From Planctomycetota bacterium (GTDB lineage: Bacteria > Planctomycetota > UBA1135 > UBA2386), in assembly GCA_016794565.1 (NCBI GenBank), contig JAEUHQ010000135.1:1-49587 (forward strand): a stretch of DNA of 49,587 nt, written 5' to 3'. The notes below the pieces were generated by a model that was not told the DNA's origin, did not search any database, and saw only the letters and a list, made by a program, of their open reading frames with translations. Numbering within the stretch: the stretch's first letter is position 1; each line of letters begins with the position of its first letter. The position numbers and the translations under genes were made by a program. This document shows positions 7,473 to 16,033 of the stretch, one piece after another.

Positions 7473-9448
7473 GTCGACTCCTTCGTGGCAACGGTCACGG
7501 GCGCGACGAACATCGCGCCGGCATCCGACAGGCGCGGCTCCGGCCCCAGGACGACGACCGTGTCGCCGGCCTGCAGCACCGTGTCCGGCGTGATCGCGGG
7601 CAGATTGACCCCGTCGCGGCGTACCGCGACGACGCTGCAGCCGGTCGTCTTGCGCACGCCCGAGGTCGCGAGCGGCTGCCCGGCAGACGGTGCTCCGGGC
7701 GCCACGCGCCAGACACGAAAGCCGATGCCCGGCACGAACTCGGCGATCGACGCCGCATCCGTCGACACCGTGCGCGCGGCGCGATCGCCGGCGCCGGCGG
7801 CGTGGCGGACCTGCCGCACCTGGCGGCCGATCTCGTCGTCGGCGACGAGGAACCGGCGGAGCACGCGCACGAGCATCTCGACCGACGCTTCGAGCTCCTG
7901 GGGCACGACGTCGTTCGCGCCGGCGCGACGCAGGCCGTCGGACTCCGCGGTGTAGACCGCGCGGGCGAGAACGTGCACGTGCGGGGCGATCTGGCGCGCG
8001 AGCTGCGCGATGCGCGACGTGGCGGCCGTGTCGTTGACCGCGAGCACCAGCATGTGGGCTCGCTCGATGCCGAGCGACTTCAGCACGGGCACACGGGTCG
8101 CGTCGCCGAGCACGATCGGCACGCCCTTCTGCTTCTCGGCGCGCACGGTCGCGGCGTTCATCTCCGACACGATCACGGGGATGCCGAGCGAACCGAGCCC
8201 CGCGACCACCGTGCGACCCGTCGGTCCGTAGCCGATCACGATCGCGTGGTCGCGCAGCCGGTCGTCGCCGACGGCACGCCCGTGGTCCGCCGCGGCGCGG
8301 GCACGGTTGGCGACGCGGCGACCGACCGCGTAGAGCAGCGGCGTGATCGCGATCGACAGCACGGCCGTCACGATGAACACGCGTTCGGCGTCGCTCGCGA
8401 GCAGATTGGAACGCTGGCCGAGCTGCACGAGCACGAAGGAGAACTCGCCCACCTGCGCCAGGGTGAGGGCCGCACGCAGACGCACCCAGAACGGCTGGCC
8501 GAGCCCCCACGCAGCGAGCATCACGATGGCCGCCTTGCCGACGACGACGGCGAGAACGCACAGCACGACCGTGGCCGGATCCGCGGCGATCGCGCGCCAG
8601 TCGAACAGCATGCCGATCGACACGAAGAACAGGCTCGAGAACGCGTCGCGGAACGGTTCGATCTCGGCCGCCGCCTGGCTGTGGTGATCGGAGTCGGCGA
8701 TCAGGATCCCGGCGAGGAACGCACCGAGCGCGAGCGACAGGCCGAGGTGCGCGGTGACGACGGCCATGCCGAGACACCACGTCGCGAGGAAGAGCACGAA
8801 GAGTTCGCGGCTGCGGGTGCGGCAGACGAGCGACATCACCGGCCGCACGAGCAAGCGCGCCACCGCGATCACGACCACGAGCAGGCCGAGGTTCTGCAGC
8901 GATCCGAGCGCCGAAGCGGACGAGCCGGCAGCACCCGACGCGAGCAGTGGGATGAGCAGGATCATCGGCACGACCGCGAGGTCCTGCGCGATGTTGATGC
9001 CGAGGACGAGGCGGCCGTGCGGAGCGCTGAGTTCGCCGTGATCGACCAGGATCTTCGTCGACGCCGCGGTGCTCGACAGGCTCAGCAGGAAGCCGAGAAA
9101 CACCGCGGCCGCGATCGGCACTCCGAGCAGCCAGCAGACGAGCGTCGCGGCGCCGACCGTGCCGAGCACCTGCAGGCCGCCACCCAGGCCGATCACGCGC
9201 CGCAGTCGCGCGAGCTGGCTCAGCGGCACTTCGAGCCCGACGGCGAACAGCAGCACGACGATGCCGACCTCCGCGAGTTCGCGCACCATCTCCTCGTGGC
9301 GCACGAGTCCGATCGCGTTCGGGCCGACGAACACGCCGGCGACGAGGAAGCCGACGATCGGCGGCAGCCGCAGGCGGTGGAACGTGACCGCGACGCCGAC
9401 GCACAGGGCGAAGAGCAACGCGAGTTCGAGCAGGACCTGTTCGAGCAC
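7469..9448 (-). CDS. CPA2-family monovalent cation:proton antiporter (KefB/C-like) with TrkA-N and TrkA-C domains
   Basis: 659 residues from the GTG at 9448; the frame stays open upstream but without a plausible membrane start. Residues 1-380 form a Na+/H+ exchanger domain with LPPIVGFLVAGVFVGP (28-43), LSSTAASTKIL (124-134) and the ion-site QDLAVVP with Asp156. A Rossmann RCK/TrkA-N domain begins at IVIGYGPTGRTVVAG (403-417) and runs to about 545; a TrkA-C domain fills about 570-640. Such proteins exchange K+ or Na+ for H+ across the inner membrane under nucleotide or ligand control through the RCK domain. It is the first gene of the leftward ion block and overlaps the EEP gene by 4 bp. Glutathione gating as in KefB/C is not implied. 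Confidence 0.88.
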   Translation of the reverse strand: MLEQVLLELALLFALCVGVAVTFHRLRLPPIVGFLVAGVFVGPNAIGLVRHEEMVRELAEVGIVVLLFAVGLEVPLSQLARLRRVIGLGGGLQVLGTVGAATLVCWLLGVPIAAAVFLGFLLSLSSTAASTKILVDHGELSAPHGRLVLGINIAQDLAVVPMILLIPLLASGAAGSSASALGSLQNLGLLVVVIAVARLLVRPVMSLVCRTRSRELFVLFLATWCLGMAVVTAHLGLSLALGAFLAGILIADSDHHSQAAAEIEPFRDAFSSLFFVSIGMLFDWRAIAADPATVVLCVLAVVVGKAAIVMLAAWGLGQPFWVRLRAALTLAQVGEFSFVLVQLGQRSNLLASDAERVFIVTAVLSIAITPLLYAVGRRVANRARAAADHGRAVGDDRLRDHAIVIGYGPTGRTVVAGLGSLGIPVIVSEMNAATVRAEKQKGVPIVLGDATRVPVLKSLGIERAHMLVLAVNDTAATSRIAQLARQIAPHVHVLARAVYTAESDGLRRAGANDVVPQELEASVEMLVRVLRRFLVADDEIGRQVRQVRHAAGAGDRAARTVSTDAASIAEFVPGIGFRVWRVAPGAPSAGQPLATSGVRKTTGCSVVAVRRDGVNLPAITPDTVLQAGDTVVVLGPEPRLSDAGAMFVAPVTVATKEST

Positions 9449-9661
9449 TGGCGCGGTGCTGTACCCGAGCCGTCCGGCGCGGCAAAGCGCGGAGGCATCG
9501 AACTGCCGCGGCGCATCGCGGCGACCGTGCGGCGAAAATCGAGCGGGGCCGTCTCGCATGGGGATGCCGCGTGCGCGGCCATGGCAAGGCCGGTTCGCGG
9601 CGCGAGGGCCGCCGCATCACGCCGGGTCGACACGGTCCGCCGCGTTTCACCGAGAGCGTGT

Positions 9662-9693
9662 GGTTTCCTCGTTCGGAAGAACCAACGGAAACC
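9662..9693 (+). promoter_or_regulatory. Nested stem-loop in the leader of the secreted SdrD-B protein gene
   Basis: GGTTTCC at 9662-9668 pairs perfectly with GGAAACC at 9687-9693. Inside it, GTTC (9671-9674) pairs with GAAC (9679-9682) around a GGAA loop. A 15-nt A/C-rich single-stranded stretch follows up to the ATG at 9709, and no Shine-Dalgarno sequence is visible. The element lies at the end of the 260-bp divergent gap 9449-9708, in which I see no gene. Confidence 0.45.
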
Positions 9694-9708
9694 AAACCGA
9701 ACCAAAGC

Positions 9709-10998
9709 ATGCTCGTCACCAAGCTCCTCCCCTTCGCCGCGGCCGCGCTGCTCACCACCGCCGCCTTCGCCCAGGTCAATTGCTCGGACAATCTGTGGCC
9801 GCTGCGCCTCGTGAACGCGAACGGCGTTCCCGCGCCATCGACCCTCGATCCGAGCACGGGTCGCTACACCTACAAGTTCGCCAATGAATCGGTGTACCTC
9901 GCATTCGATCCGACCATCGCGAGCGGCACCTACTACGTGCACGTGACGAGCGCCGGCCTCGAAGAAGTCGTCTCGACGAACGACCCGATGGACCGCTTCG
10001 TCAGCGTCGAGAACAACGCCGGCGTCATCTCGCTGTCGCTGCCCTTCACGAACAACCAGGACCCGGCGGTCTACGGGCTCGGTCTCGGTGGCCAGGGCCA
10101 GAGCATCCTACTGAAGTTCCGCTCGTCGGAGTTCACGCCGTGCAGCTGGAAGGTGCTGCTCGGTGACAAGTGGGACCTCACCTACGGTCCGACACACCCC
10201 TACCTGATCGACGGCGGCATCCACCCGGTCACCGGCCAGTGCGCCGTGCGTTCGTACGACGGCTTCGTGATCGGCGACGGCAACGGCAGCGACGTGACCG
10301 GCAGCGTCTTCCGCGACGCGGATCGCGACGGCGTCCGCGACGCGGGCGAGACCGGCCTCGGCGGCTGGGAAGTCCGACTCGTCAGCGAAGGCGACGAACG
10401 GACCGCTCTCACCGACGCGACCGGCGCCTGGCGCTTCGCCAACGTCCCGAAGGGCACCTACACCGTCGAGCTGGAAGTGAAGACGGGCTACGTGGCCACC
10501 GCCGCGGCGACCCGCGAAGTGAACGTCTGCGAGTGTGCGGACCTCGCGGTGCAGCAGTTCGCGGTCGCGCAGTCGGTGCTGCCGTGCAACGCCAAGCCGG
10601 TCTGCTTCTGGAAGAGCAAGAACGGCCGCAACAAGTGCAACACGTTCCACTGGATCCCGGCCCTGCACCTCGTCAACAACTGCGGCGGCTACGTCGCACC
10701 CGGCAGCCGCGACCAGATCGGCTCGTTCTTCGGCTGCGCGAACAGCTGGAACATGGGCAACCAGCTCTCGAGCGAACTGCTCGCGATGCACTGCAACGTC
10801 GTCGCCGGCTACGTGCACCCGGACTGTGTGATCCAGGACCCCACGCTCGGCCAGATGACGATCGGCCAACTGCTCCAGCGCGCCGCGCAGAGCCTCGCCT
10901 GCCACCCCTACACGCCGGTGTGGCACTCGCAGCGCCAGTACCAGACGTGCCTCAAGAACGCGCTCGAACGCGCCAACGACAACCGCATCTGGCGCTGA
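9709..10998 (+). CDS. Secreted protein with SdrD-B-like domain and Cys-rich C-terminal domain
   Basis: 429 residues from the ATG at 9709, chosen because it opens a clean signal peptide (MLVTKLLPFAAAALL...AFAQ, cleavage near residue 21). Residues about 25-185 are a beta-rich region of unknown type. Residues about 196-258 match an SdrD-B/Cna-B-like fold: SVFRDADRDGVRDAGETGL with an EF-hand-like Asp-rich loop, then TALTDATGAWRFANVPKGTY. The last 130 residues start with CFWKSKNGRNKC and contain many Cys and Trp; they resemble the 'G-(F/Y)-W-K-N' C-terminal domain found in secreted proteins of planctomycetes and actinobacteria. No sorting signal or anchor is present. The role is probably extracellular or structural; the function is unknown. 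Confidence 0.8.
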   Translation: MLVTKLLPFAAAALLTTAAFAQVNCSDNLWPLRLVNANGVPAPSTLDPSTGRYTYKFANESVYLAFDPTIASGTYYVHVTSAGLEEVVSTNDPMDRFVSVENNAGVISLSLPFTNNQDPAVYGLGLGGQGQSILLKFRSSEFTPCSWKVLLGDKWDLTYGPTHPYLIDGGIHPVTGQCAVRSYDGFVIGDGNGSDVTGSVFRDADRDGVRDAGETGLGGWEVRLVSEGDERTALTDATGAWRFANVPKGTYTVELEVKTGYVATAAATREVNVCECADLAVQQFAVAQSVLPCNAKPVCFWKSKNGRNKCNTFHWIPALHLVNNCGGYVAPGSRDQIGSFFGCANSWNMGNQLSSELLAMHCNVVAGYVHPDCVIQDPTLGQMTIGQLLQRAAQSLACHPYTPVWHSQRQYQTCLKNALERANDNRIWR

Positions 10999-11024
10999 CG
11001 CCGGGCGGTCCCGCTCTCATCGCA

Positions 11025-11064
11025 CGGCTCCTCGCGCCATCACGCGGGGAGCCGTTCGCCTTTT
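11025..11064 (+). terminator. Probable rho-independent terminator
   Basis: CGGCTCCTCGC (11025-11035) pairs with GCGGGGAGCCG (11044-11054), 10 of 11 positions, across an 8-nt loop. A short TTCGCCTTTT follows. It lies 27 bp after the stop of the secreted protein and before the dehydrogenase gene. Confidence 0.55.
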
Positions 11065-11136
11065 CGGGGCGACGGCTTCCGGGCGCGCGCACGCCGAACT
11101 TGCGCCGCGGGAGCTGCCGTGGACAGTGGCCGGTCC

Positions 11137-12666
11137 ATGGATCTCTCCTTCCTCGCGGAACTCGGGCTCGACAAGACGGTCAGCGGTGCGTTCGACGGCA
11201 CGTGGCGCAAGACGAAGGGCGACGCGCTGACGGTGCGTTCGCCGATCGACGGCAGCACGATCGGCACCGTGCAGATGGCCGACGCCAAGGACTACGCCGC
11301 CGTCAGCAAGGCCGCGCACGCGGCATTCCTGCGCTGGCGCGAACTCCCGGCCCCGAAACGCGGCGACTACGTGCGCCGGATCGGCAACGCGTTCCGCGAG
11401 CACAAGGAAGCGCTCGGCAAGCTCGTGTCGCTCGAAGCGGGCAAGATCCTGCAGGAGGGACTCGGCGAGGCGCAGGAGTGCATCGACATCGCGGACTTCG
11501 CGGTCGGACTGTCGCGCCAGCTCTACGGCCTCACGATCGCGAGCGAGCGGCCGAACCACCACATGCGCGAGACGTGGCATCCGCTCGGCACGGTCGGCGT
11601 GATCACCGCGTTCAACTTCCCGATCGCGGTGTGGGCGTGGAACTCGATGCTCGCCCTCGTCTGCGGCGATTCCTGCGTGTGGAAGCCGTCGCTGAAGACG
11701 CCGCTCTGTGCGATCGCGATGACGAAGATCGCCGCGGCCGTGCTCGGCAAGGAATGGGCGCCGCTCGTGGGCCTGATCATCGGCCCCGACCTCACCGTGG
11801 GCAGTGCGATGCTCGACGACCCGGCGATCCCGCTCGTCTCCGCGACGGGCAGCACACGCATGGGCCGCATCGTCGGCCCGCGCGTGGCACAGCGCTTCGG
11901 CCGTTCGCTGCTGGAACTCGGCGGCAACAACGCGATCGCCGTGATGGACGACGCCGACCTGTCGCTCGCGGTGCGCGGCATCGTGTTCGGCGCGGTCGGC
12001 ACGGCCGGCCAGCGCTGCACGACGACGCGGCGACTGCTCGTGCACGAGAAGGTCGTCGACGACCTGCAGGCGCGGCTCGTGAAAGCGTACGCGCAGTGCA
12101 CGATCGGCAACCCGTTCGACAAGAAGACCCTCGTCGGCCCGCTGATCGACGAAGCGTCGGCGAAAGCGTTCGACCACGCGGTCGCGGCCGCGAAGGAACA
12201 GGGCGGCACGATCGTGCGCGGCGGCAAGCGCGCGAAGGTTCCCGCATCGCTGAAGGGCGGCGCGTACGTCGAACCGACGATCGTGCGATGCGACTCGATG
12301 CTGCCGATCGTGCGCGAAGAGACGTTCGCGCCGATCCTCTACATCGTGCCCGTGAAGTCGCTCGACGAGGCGATCGCGATGAACAACGACGTGCCGCAGG
12401 GCCTCAGCTCGTCGATCTTCACGAACAACGTCCGCTGCGCGGAGCGCTTCCTGTCGTCGATCGGCAGCGACTGCGGGATCGCGAACGTGAACATCGGGAC
12501 CAGCGGCGCCGAGATCGGCGGCGCGTTCGGCGGCGAGAAGGAGACCGGCGGCGGCCGCGAATCCGGCTCCGACAGCTGGAAGGTCTACATGCGCCGCCAG
12601 ACCAGCACCGTGAACTGGGGCACCAGTCTGCCGCTCGCGCAGGGCATCAAGTTCGGCGACGAGTGA
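11137..12666 (+). CDS. ALDH7-family aldehyde dehydrogenase (alpha-aminoadipic semialdehyde / piperideine-6-carboxylate dehydrogenase type)
   Basis: 509 residues from the ATG at 11137. A GTG at 11119 is possible and has a GGGAG ribosome-binding site 5 nt upstream, adding six residues. The N-terminus (FLAELGLDK...GAFDGTW) and C-terminus (FGGEKETGGGRESGSDSWK, then RRQTSTVNWG) are hallmarks of the ALDH7/antiquitin family rather than of general aldehyde dehydrogenases. The catalytic Cys lies in GTAGQRCTTTRRL (about residue 294), the general-base Glu in LLELGGN (about 260), and the NAD+ region in ITAFNFPIA. The family oxidises alpha-aminoadipic semialdehyde in lysine breakdown. No other lysine-catabolism gene is nearby, so the substrate is inferred from family only. 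It appears to be a single-gene unit. Confidence 0.88.
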   Translation: MDLSFLAELGLDKTVSGAFDGTWRKTKGDALTVRSPIDGSTIGTVQMADAKDYAAVSKAAHAAFLRWRELPAPKRGDYVRRIGNAFREHKEALGKLVSLEAGKILQEGLGEAQECIDIADFAVGLSRQLYGLTIASERPNHHMRETWHPLGTVGVITAFNFPIAVWAWNSMLALVCGDSCVWKPSLKTPLCAIAMTKIAAAVLGKEWAPLVGLIIGPDLTVGSAMLDDPAIPLVSATGSTRMGRIVGPRVAQRFGRSLLELGGNNAIAVMDDADLSLAVRGIVFGAVGTAGQRCTTTRRLLVHEKVVDDLQARLVKAYAQCTIGNPFDKKTLVGPLIDEASAKAFDHAVAAAKEQGGTIVRGGKRAKVPASLKGGAYVEPTIVRCDSMLPIVREETFAPILYIVPVKSLDEAIAMNNDVPQGLSSSIFTNNVRCAERFLSSIGSDCGIANVNIGTSGAEIGGAFGGEKETGGGRESGSDSWKVYMRRQTSTVNWGTSLPLAQGIKFGDE

Positions 12667-12809
12667 CCGCCGCCGGACGGCGCGGCCCGCTCACGGCGCG
12701 CCGACCGTTCCGCGCTCCGCGTTGGTCGAGGTGATCTGCACGACTCGAGAAATCCGCGTGCGTTCGCGCGACGCTGGCTCTCCGAAGGGGCATCCGGGCG
12801 ATCCCCACG

Positions 12810-14828
12810 ATGAACACAGCCTCGCGCACCGTGCTCCTCTTCGCCACCGCCGGCCTCCTCATGGCACAGGATCCGCCGACGCCGCCCGGCGGCTTCGGGG
12901 TCGTCGTGCAGACCGTCGCGATCACGTTCTCCGACGGCGTGATGACGGGCATGGACATCTACGCGCCGAGCGCCATCGCCGGACCGAGCGGCTGGCCGGG
13001 CGTGCTGGTGATGCACGCGGGCGACGGCGGCACGAAGAACGACGGCAATGTCGTCACGGCGGCCAACAGCCTCGCGGCCGGCGGCTACGTCGCGTACGCG
13101 TTCACCGACCCCGGCCGTCCCGGCAGCACGCAGGAACGCGAACTGCTCGACACCGCGGAATCGCACGGCCTCGCGCAGGCCGCGATCGCCGGCACGACGA
13201 TCGACCCGGCGCGGCTCGCGGTGACCGGGTTCTCGGGCGGCGGCAAGAAGTCGTACGCAGCCGCGGCGTGGTCCGGCCGGGCGCTGCCGTTGGCCGGGTT
13301 CGTCACGGACTACCCGCCGGTGCTCGCGATCGTGCCGCAGATCGCACCACTCGACCACCTCGACGCCAACGTTCCCGGCAGCGTGATGGTCGCCGACCAC
13401 ATCGTCATCGACAAGCCGGCGGCGCACCCGTGGCTCGCGCTCGTCGACGCGAACGACTTCGTCGGTCTGCGAGCGCAGATCGACACGCCCTACAACCAGA
13501 CCCTGCTCGCGAACCTCGGCACGTCCACGGTGCCGGTGCTGTCGATGGTCGCGATGCAGGACTTCAAGATCGTCAACAATCCGTCGGTCGACGAACTGCT
13601 GTCGTTGCCGCAAGGGCCGAAGCGCCTGTTCCTGTCCACGGGCAGCGGCCACTCCACGGTCAACAACACGATGGAGACCGCGGTGATGAACGACCTGCGG
13701 CGGCGGTGGTTCGACCGCTACATGAAGGGCATTCCGAACGGCGTGGACCTGGAGCCTCTGGTCGAAGCGGGCATGCAGCCGACGAGCACCGCGCTGCACC
13801 TGAACCCGACGACCGTCTGGGAGCACCGTACGTCGACGCAATGGCCGCCGGCGATCGCCAACACGCGCTGGCACTTCGTGGGCACGCAGGCGCTGCAGCC
13901 GCTGCCGCCGATCGCGCAGAACCTCACGAACGTGATCAACCACGTCGTGCCCGCGGCGTACGACATCTTCGACTACGTCGCGCAAGGCGCCGGTCTCGCC
14001 CCGAACAACGTCACCGCGAACATCGCGCCGAGCCAGGAGGTCTTCGTCTCGCTTCCGCTCACCGAAGCGATCGAGATCCTCGGGCGGCCGCAGGTGAAGC
14101 TCACCGTCGACGACACGACGGGCAACTTCCAGCTGACTGCCGTGCTCGCGCACCAGGACCCGGCCGGCGCGATCCACTGGATCACCGCGGGCACGAGCGG
14201 CGTGCGCGTCGGCGTCGCGGGCACGCACCTGATGACGATCGACCTCGTCGACGTCGCGCAGATCGTCCCGGCGGGCGATCGCCTGCTCGTTCGCATCCAG
14301 AACCTCGCCGACATCAACGGACCCGGTTCGCGGCGCATCCGCGTGGTGCCGTACTTCGACAGCACGCAGACGACTCTCCTCGTCGGACCCGGCGTCGACA
14401 ACTTCCTCGACCTGCCGCAGCGACCCTGCACCGCGGCGCTGCTGCCGCGACTCGCCCACGTCTCCGCGGCGCCCGGATTCGCGCACCATCTCGATCTGCA
14501 CGGCGGGGCGCAGCGTGCCGGACAGAGCTACCTGCTCGCGTTCGGCGTGACCGGCGAGGCGCCCGGCTTCCTGCTCGATGGTGTGCCGGTCCCGATGAAC
14601 TTCGACGCCTTCACGGGCCTCGGCCTCACGATCCTCAACACGCCGATCCTCCCGAACAGCGCCGGTGTGCTCGACGCGGCGGGCAACGCGAGCACCGGCT
14701 TCCAGCTCCCGGGCGCCATCGCGACGATCCTGCAGGGCTTCCGCTTCACGTTCACCGGCATCGTTTTCGACGCCGCCGGGCTGACCGAGGTGGTCGGCGG
14801 CCCCGCGACGCTCGTGATCGACCCGTGA
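12810..14828 (+). CDS. Secreted CocE/NonD (X-Pro dipeptidyl-peptidase S15-like) hydrolase with extra C-terminal beta domain
   Basis: 672 residues with a signal peptide (about 1-19, ending LLMAQ). The alpha/beta-hydrolase core carries the nucleophile elbow VTGFSGGGKK (Ser142), a likely acid in MQDFKIVNN, and a His in STGSGHSTVNN. Residues about 395-530 form the jelly-roll typical of the S15/CocE group (ILGRPQVKLTVDDTTGNF). The final 120 residues (AGQSYLLAFGVTG...FTGLGLTILNTPILPNS) form a small beta domain I associate with secreted planctomycete proteins; it has no known catalytic role. The protein probably cleaves an ester, amide or acyl bond outside the cytoplasm; the substrate is unknown. 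It stands alone, with 143 bp before it and a strong hairpin after it. Confidence 0.8.
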   Translation: MNTASRTVLLFATAGLLMAQDPPTPPGGFGVVVQTVAITFSDGVMTGMDIYAPSAIAGPSGWPGVLVMHAGDGGTKNDGNVVTAANSLAAGGYVAYAFTDPGRPGSTQERELLDTAESHGLAQAAIAGTTIDPARLAVTGFSGGGKKSYAAAAWSGRALPLAGFVTDYPPVLAIVPQIAPLDHLDANVPGSVMVADHIVIDKPAAHPWLALVDANDFVGLRAQIDTPYNQTLLANLGTSTVPVLSMVAMQDFKIVNNPSVDELLSLPQGPKRLFLSTGSGHSTVNNTMETAVMNDLRRRWFDRYMKGIPNGVDLEPLVEAGMQPTSTALHLNPTTVWEHRTSTQWPPAIANTRWHFVGTQALQPLPPIAQNLTNVINHVVPAAYDIFDYVAQGAGLAPNNVTANIAPSQEVFVSLPLTEAIEILGRPQVKLTVDDTTGNFQLTAVLAHQDPAGAIHWITAGTSGVRVGVAGTHLMTIDLVDVAQIVPAGDRLLVRIQNLADINGPGSRRIRVVPYFDSTQTTLLVGPGVDNFLDLPQRPCTAALLPRLAHVSAAPGFAHHLDLHGGAQRAGQSYLLAFGVTGEAPGFLLDGVPVPMNFDAFTGLGLTILNTPILPNSAGVLDAAGNASTGFQLPGAIATILQGFRFTFTGIVFDAAGLTEVVGGPATLVIDP

Positions 14829-14829
14829 C

Positions 14830-14873
14830 GCGGCGCGGGCCGCGCCGTTGAGCCGCCCGCGCCGCGGGGGTTT
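14830..14873 (+). terminator. GC-rich hairpin after the CocE-like gene, probable terminator
   Basis: GCGGCGCGGGC (14830-14840) pairs perfectly over 11 bp with GCCCGCGCCGC (14855-14865), 14-nt loop, followed by GGGGG and TTT. It begins 2 bp after the stop of the hydrolase and separates it from the GHMP kinase-like gene. Confidence 0.5.
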
Positions 14874-14905
14874 CATGTCGGTGCCGGTGTGGCCGATACA
14901 CCCTC

Positions 14906-15853
14906 GTGGCCAAGACGACCCCGATCACCTTCCACGTGCCCGCGAGCGCCGCGAACCTCGGCCCGGGGTACGGAGTGGTCGCGCTGGCGCTCGACCTCGC
15001 ACTCGGCATCACCGCCGAACCGCGCACCGACGGCGTCGTGACCGTCGAGCGCCGCGACGACCCCAGCGCGCACATGGAGGATCCGCGGCACGACCCGGTG
15101 CTGCGGGGCCTGCGCGTCGGCGCCGAACTGTTCGAGGTGTCGCTGCAGAAGGGGCTGCACGTCGTCGTCGAAGGAACGATCCCGCGCGGCACCGGCATGG
15201 GAACGATCAGCGCCGGCTACGCGGCCGGACTCGCGCTCGCGGTGCGTCTCGGCCGCAAGAAGGCGACGGCGTCGCAACTGCTCGACGCGCTCGTGCCGCT
15301 CGGCGGTGACCCGGCGCACGGCGCCGCGGCGCTGCTCGGTGGTCTCTGCGCGACGGTGCCGATGTCGGCGCCGCAGGCGACGCAGTTGCACCAGCGCATC
15401 GTGCCGTTCCCGATCCACCGCGACTGGCACTACGTGATCGCACTGCCCGACGCGCAGATGGGAACGGCCGACACGAAGCGTGTGCTGCCGCCGACACTGC
15501 CGCACGCCGCCGCCGCACGCAGCACCGGCCGCACGATCGGCGTGCTGCAGGCGCTGCAGCACGGCGACGAAGACCTGCTGCGACACTGCATCGTCGACGA
15601 AGTGCACCTGCCCTACCGGCGCCGGCTCGTACCGGGCCTTTCGGAAGCGCTCGTCGCCGCGGTGGACGCCGGCGCCGCCGGCGCCACGATCTGCGGCCAC
15701 GGCCCCGGCATGATCGCGTTCACGATGTCGTCGGGCCGCACGCCGGAGATCGCGCGCGCGATGGTGCACGCGTTCGCGAAGGCGGGGCGCGAAGCGACGA
15801 CGCTGACGCTGCAGACCGCCCTGTACGGCGCGCTGCCGAACCTGCCCACGTGA
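14906..15853 (+). CDS. Homoserine kinase-like GHMP-family protein with divergent active-site motifs
   Basis: 315 residues from a GTG at 14906. Homoserine kinase (ThrB) phosphorylates homoserine in threonine synthesis. Homology is clear at HVPASAANLGPG (10-21), in the VHLPYRRRLVPGL region (233-245), and in the C-terminal glycine loop (about 260-270). Several motif residues differ, however: the Asp that usually follows ANLGPGF is missing (YGVVALALD), the GLGSSA phosphate loop reads GTGMGTISA (95-103), the usual DNVAP-like segment reads GDPAHGAAA (134-142), and the SGSGP loop reads CGHGPG (263-268). It may be a divergent ThrB, a GHMP kinase with another substrate, or a weak enzyme. No other threonine gene lies nearby. 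Confidence 0.72.
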   Translation: MAKTTPITFHVPASAANLGPGYGVVALALDLALGITAEPRTDGVVTVERRDDPSAHMEDPRHDPVLRGLRVGAELFEVSLQKGLHVVVEGTIPRGTGMGTISAGYAAGLALAVRLGRKKATASQLLDALVPLGGDPAHGAAALLGGLCATVPMSAPQATQLHQRIVPFPIHRDWHYVIALPDAQMGTADTKRVLPPTLPHAAAARSTGRTIGVLQALQHGDEDLLRHCIVDEVHLPYRRRLVPGLSEALVAAVDAGAAGATICGHGPGMIAFTMSSGRTPEIARAMVHAFAKAGREATTLTLQTALYGALPNLPT

Positions 15854-15889
15854 GTGCTGCCGGGCCGGCGCGGGCGCCGAACTCGACGC

Positions 15890-15918
15890 TTGCATCACCC
15901 TTCCGCGGTCGCTAGGGT
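15890..15918 (+). promoter_or_regulatory. Probable sigma-70-type promoter of tRNA-Val
   Basis: TTGCAT (15890-15895) and TAGGGT (15913-15918) are separated by exactly 17 bp, placing the transcript start near 15925, about 33 bp before the tRNA. A perfect 7-bp hairpin (CTGCCGG/CCGGCAG, 15932-15949) lies between the promoter and the tRNA, possibly as a processing signal. Confidence 0.5.
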
Positions 15919-15957
15919 TCGCGGCCCGAGTCTGCCGGCCCGCCGGCAGCGTGGAAC

Positions 15958-16033
15958 GGGCCGTTAACTCAGTTGGTAGAGTGCGATCGTCACAAGGTCG
16001 AAGTCGCTGGTTCGAATCCAGCACGGCCCACCA
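15958..16033 (+). tRNA. tRNA-Val (anticodon CAC)
   Basis: A full cloverleaf can be drawn. The acceptor stem is GGGCCGT (15958-15964) with ACGGCCC (16023-16029). The D stem is ACTC/GAGT with the AGTTGGTA loop. The anticodon stem is CGATC/GGTCG with one G-T pair, and the loop GTCACAA has T33 and anticodon CAC at 15991-15993. The variable loop is 5 nt. The T arm is GCTGG-TTCGAAT-CCAGC. The discriminator is A16030, and the terminal CCA is encoded at 16031-16033. The anticodon reads the valine codon GUG, common in this genome. The last 22 bases around its 3' end recur at 16111-16132. Confidence 0.95.
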
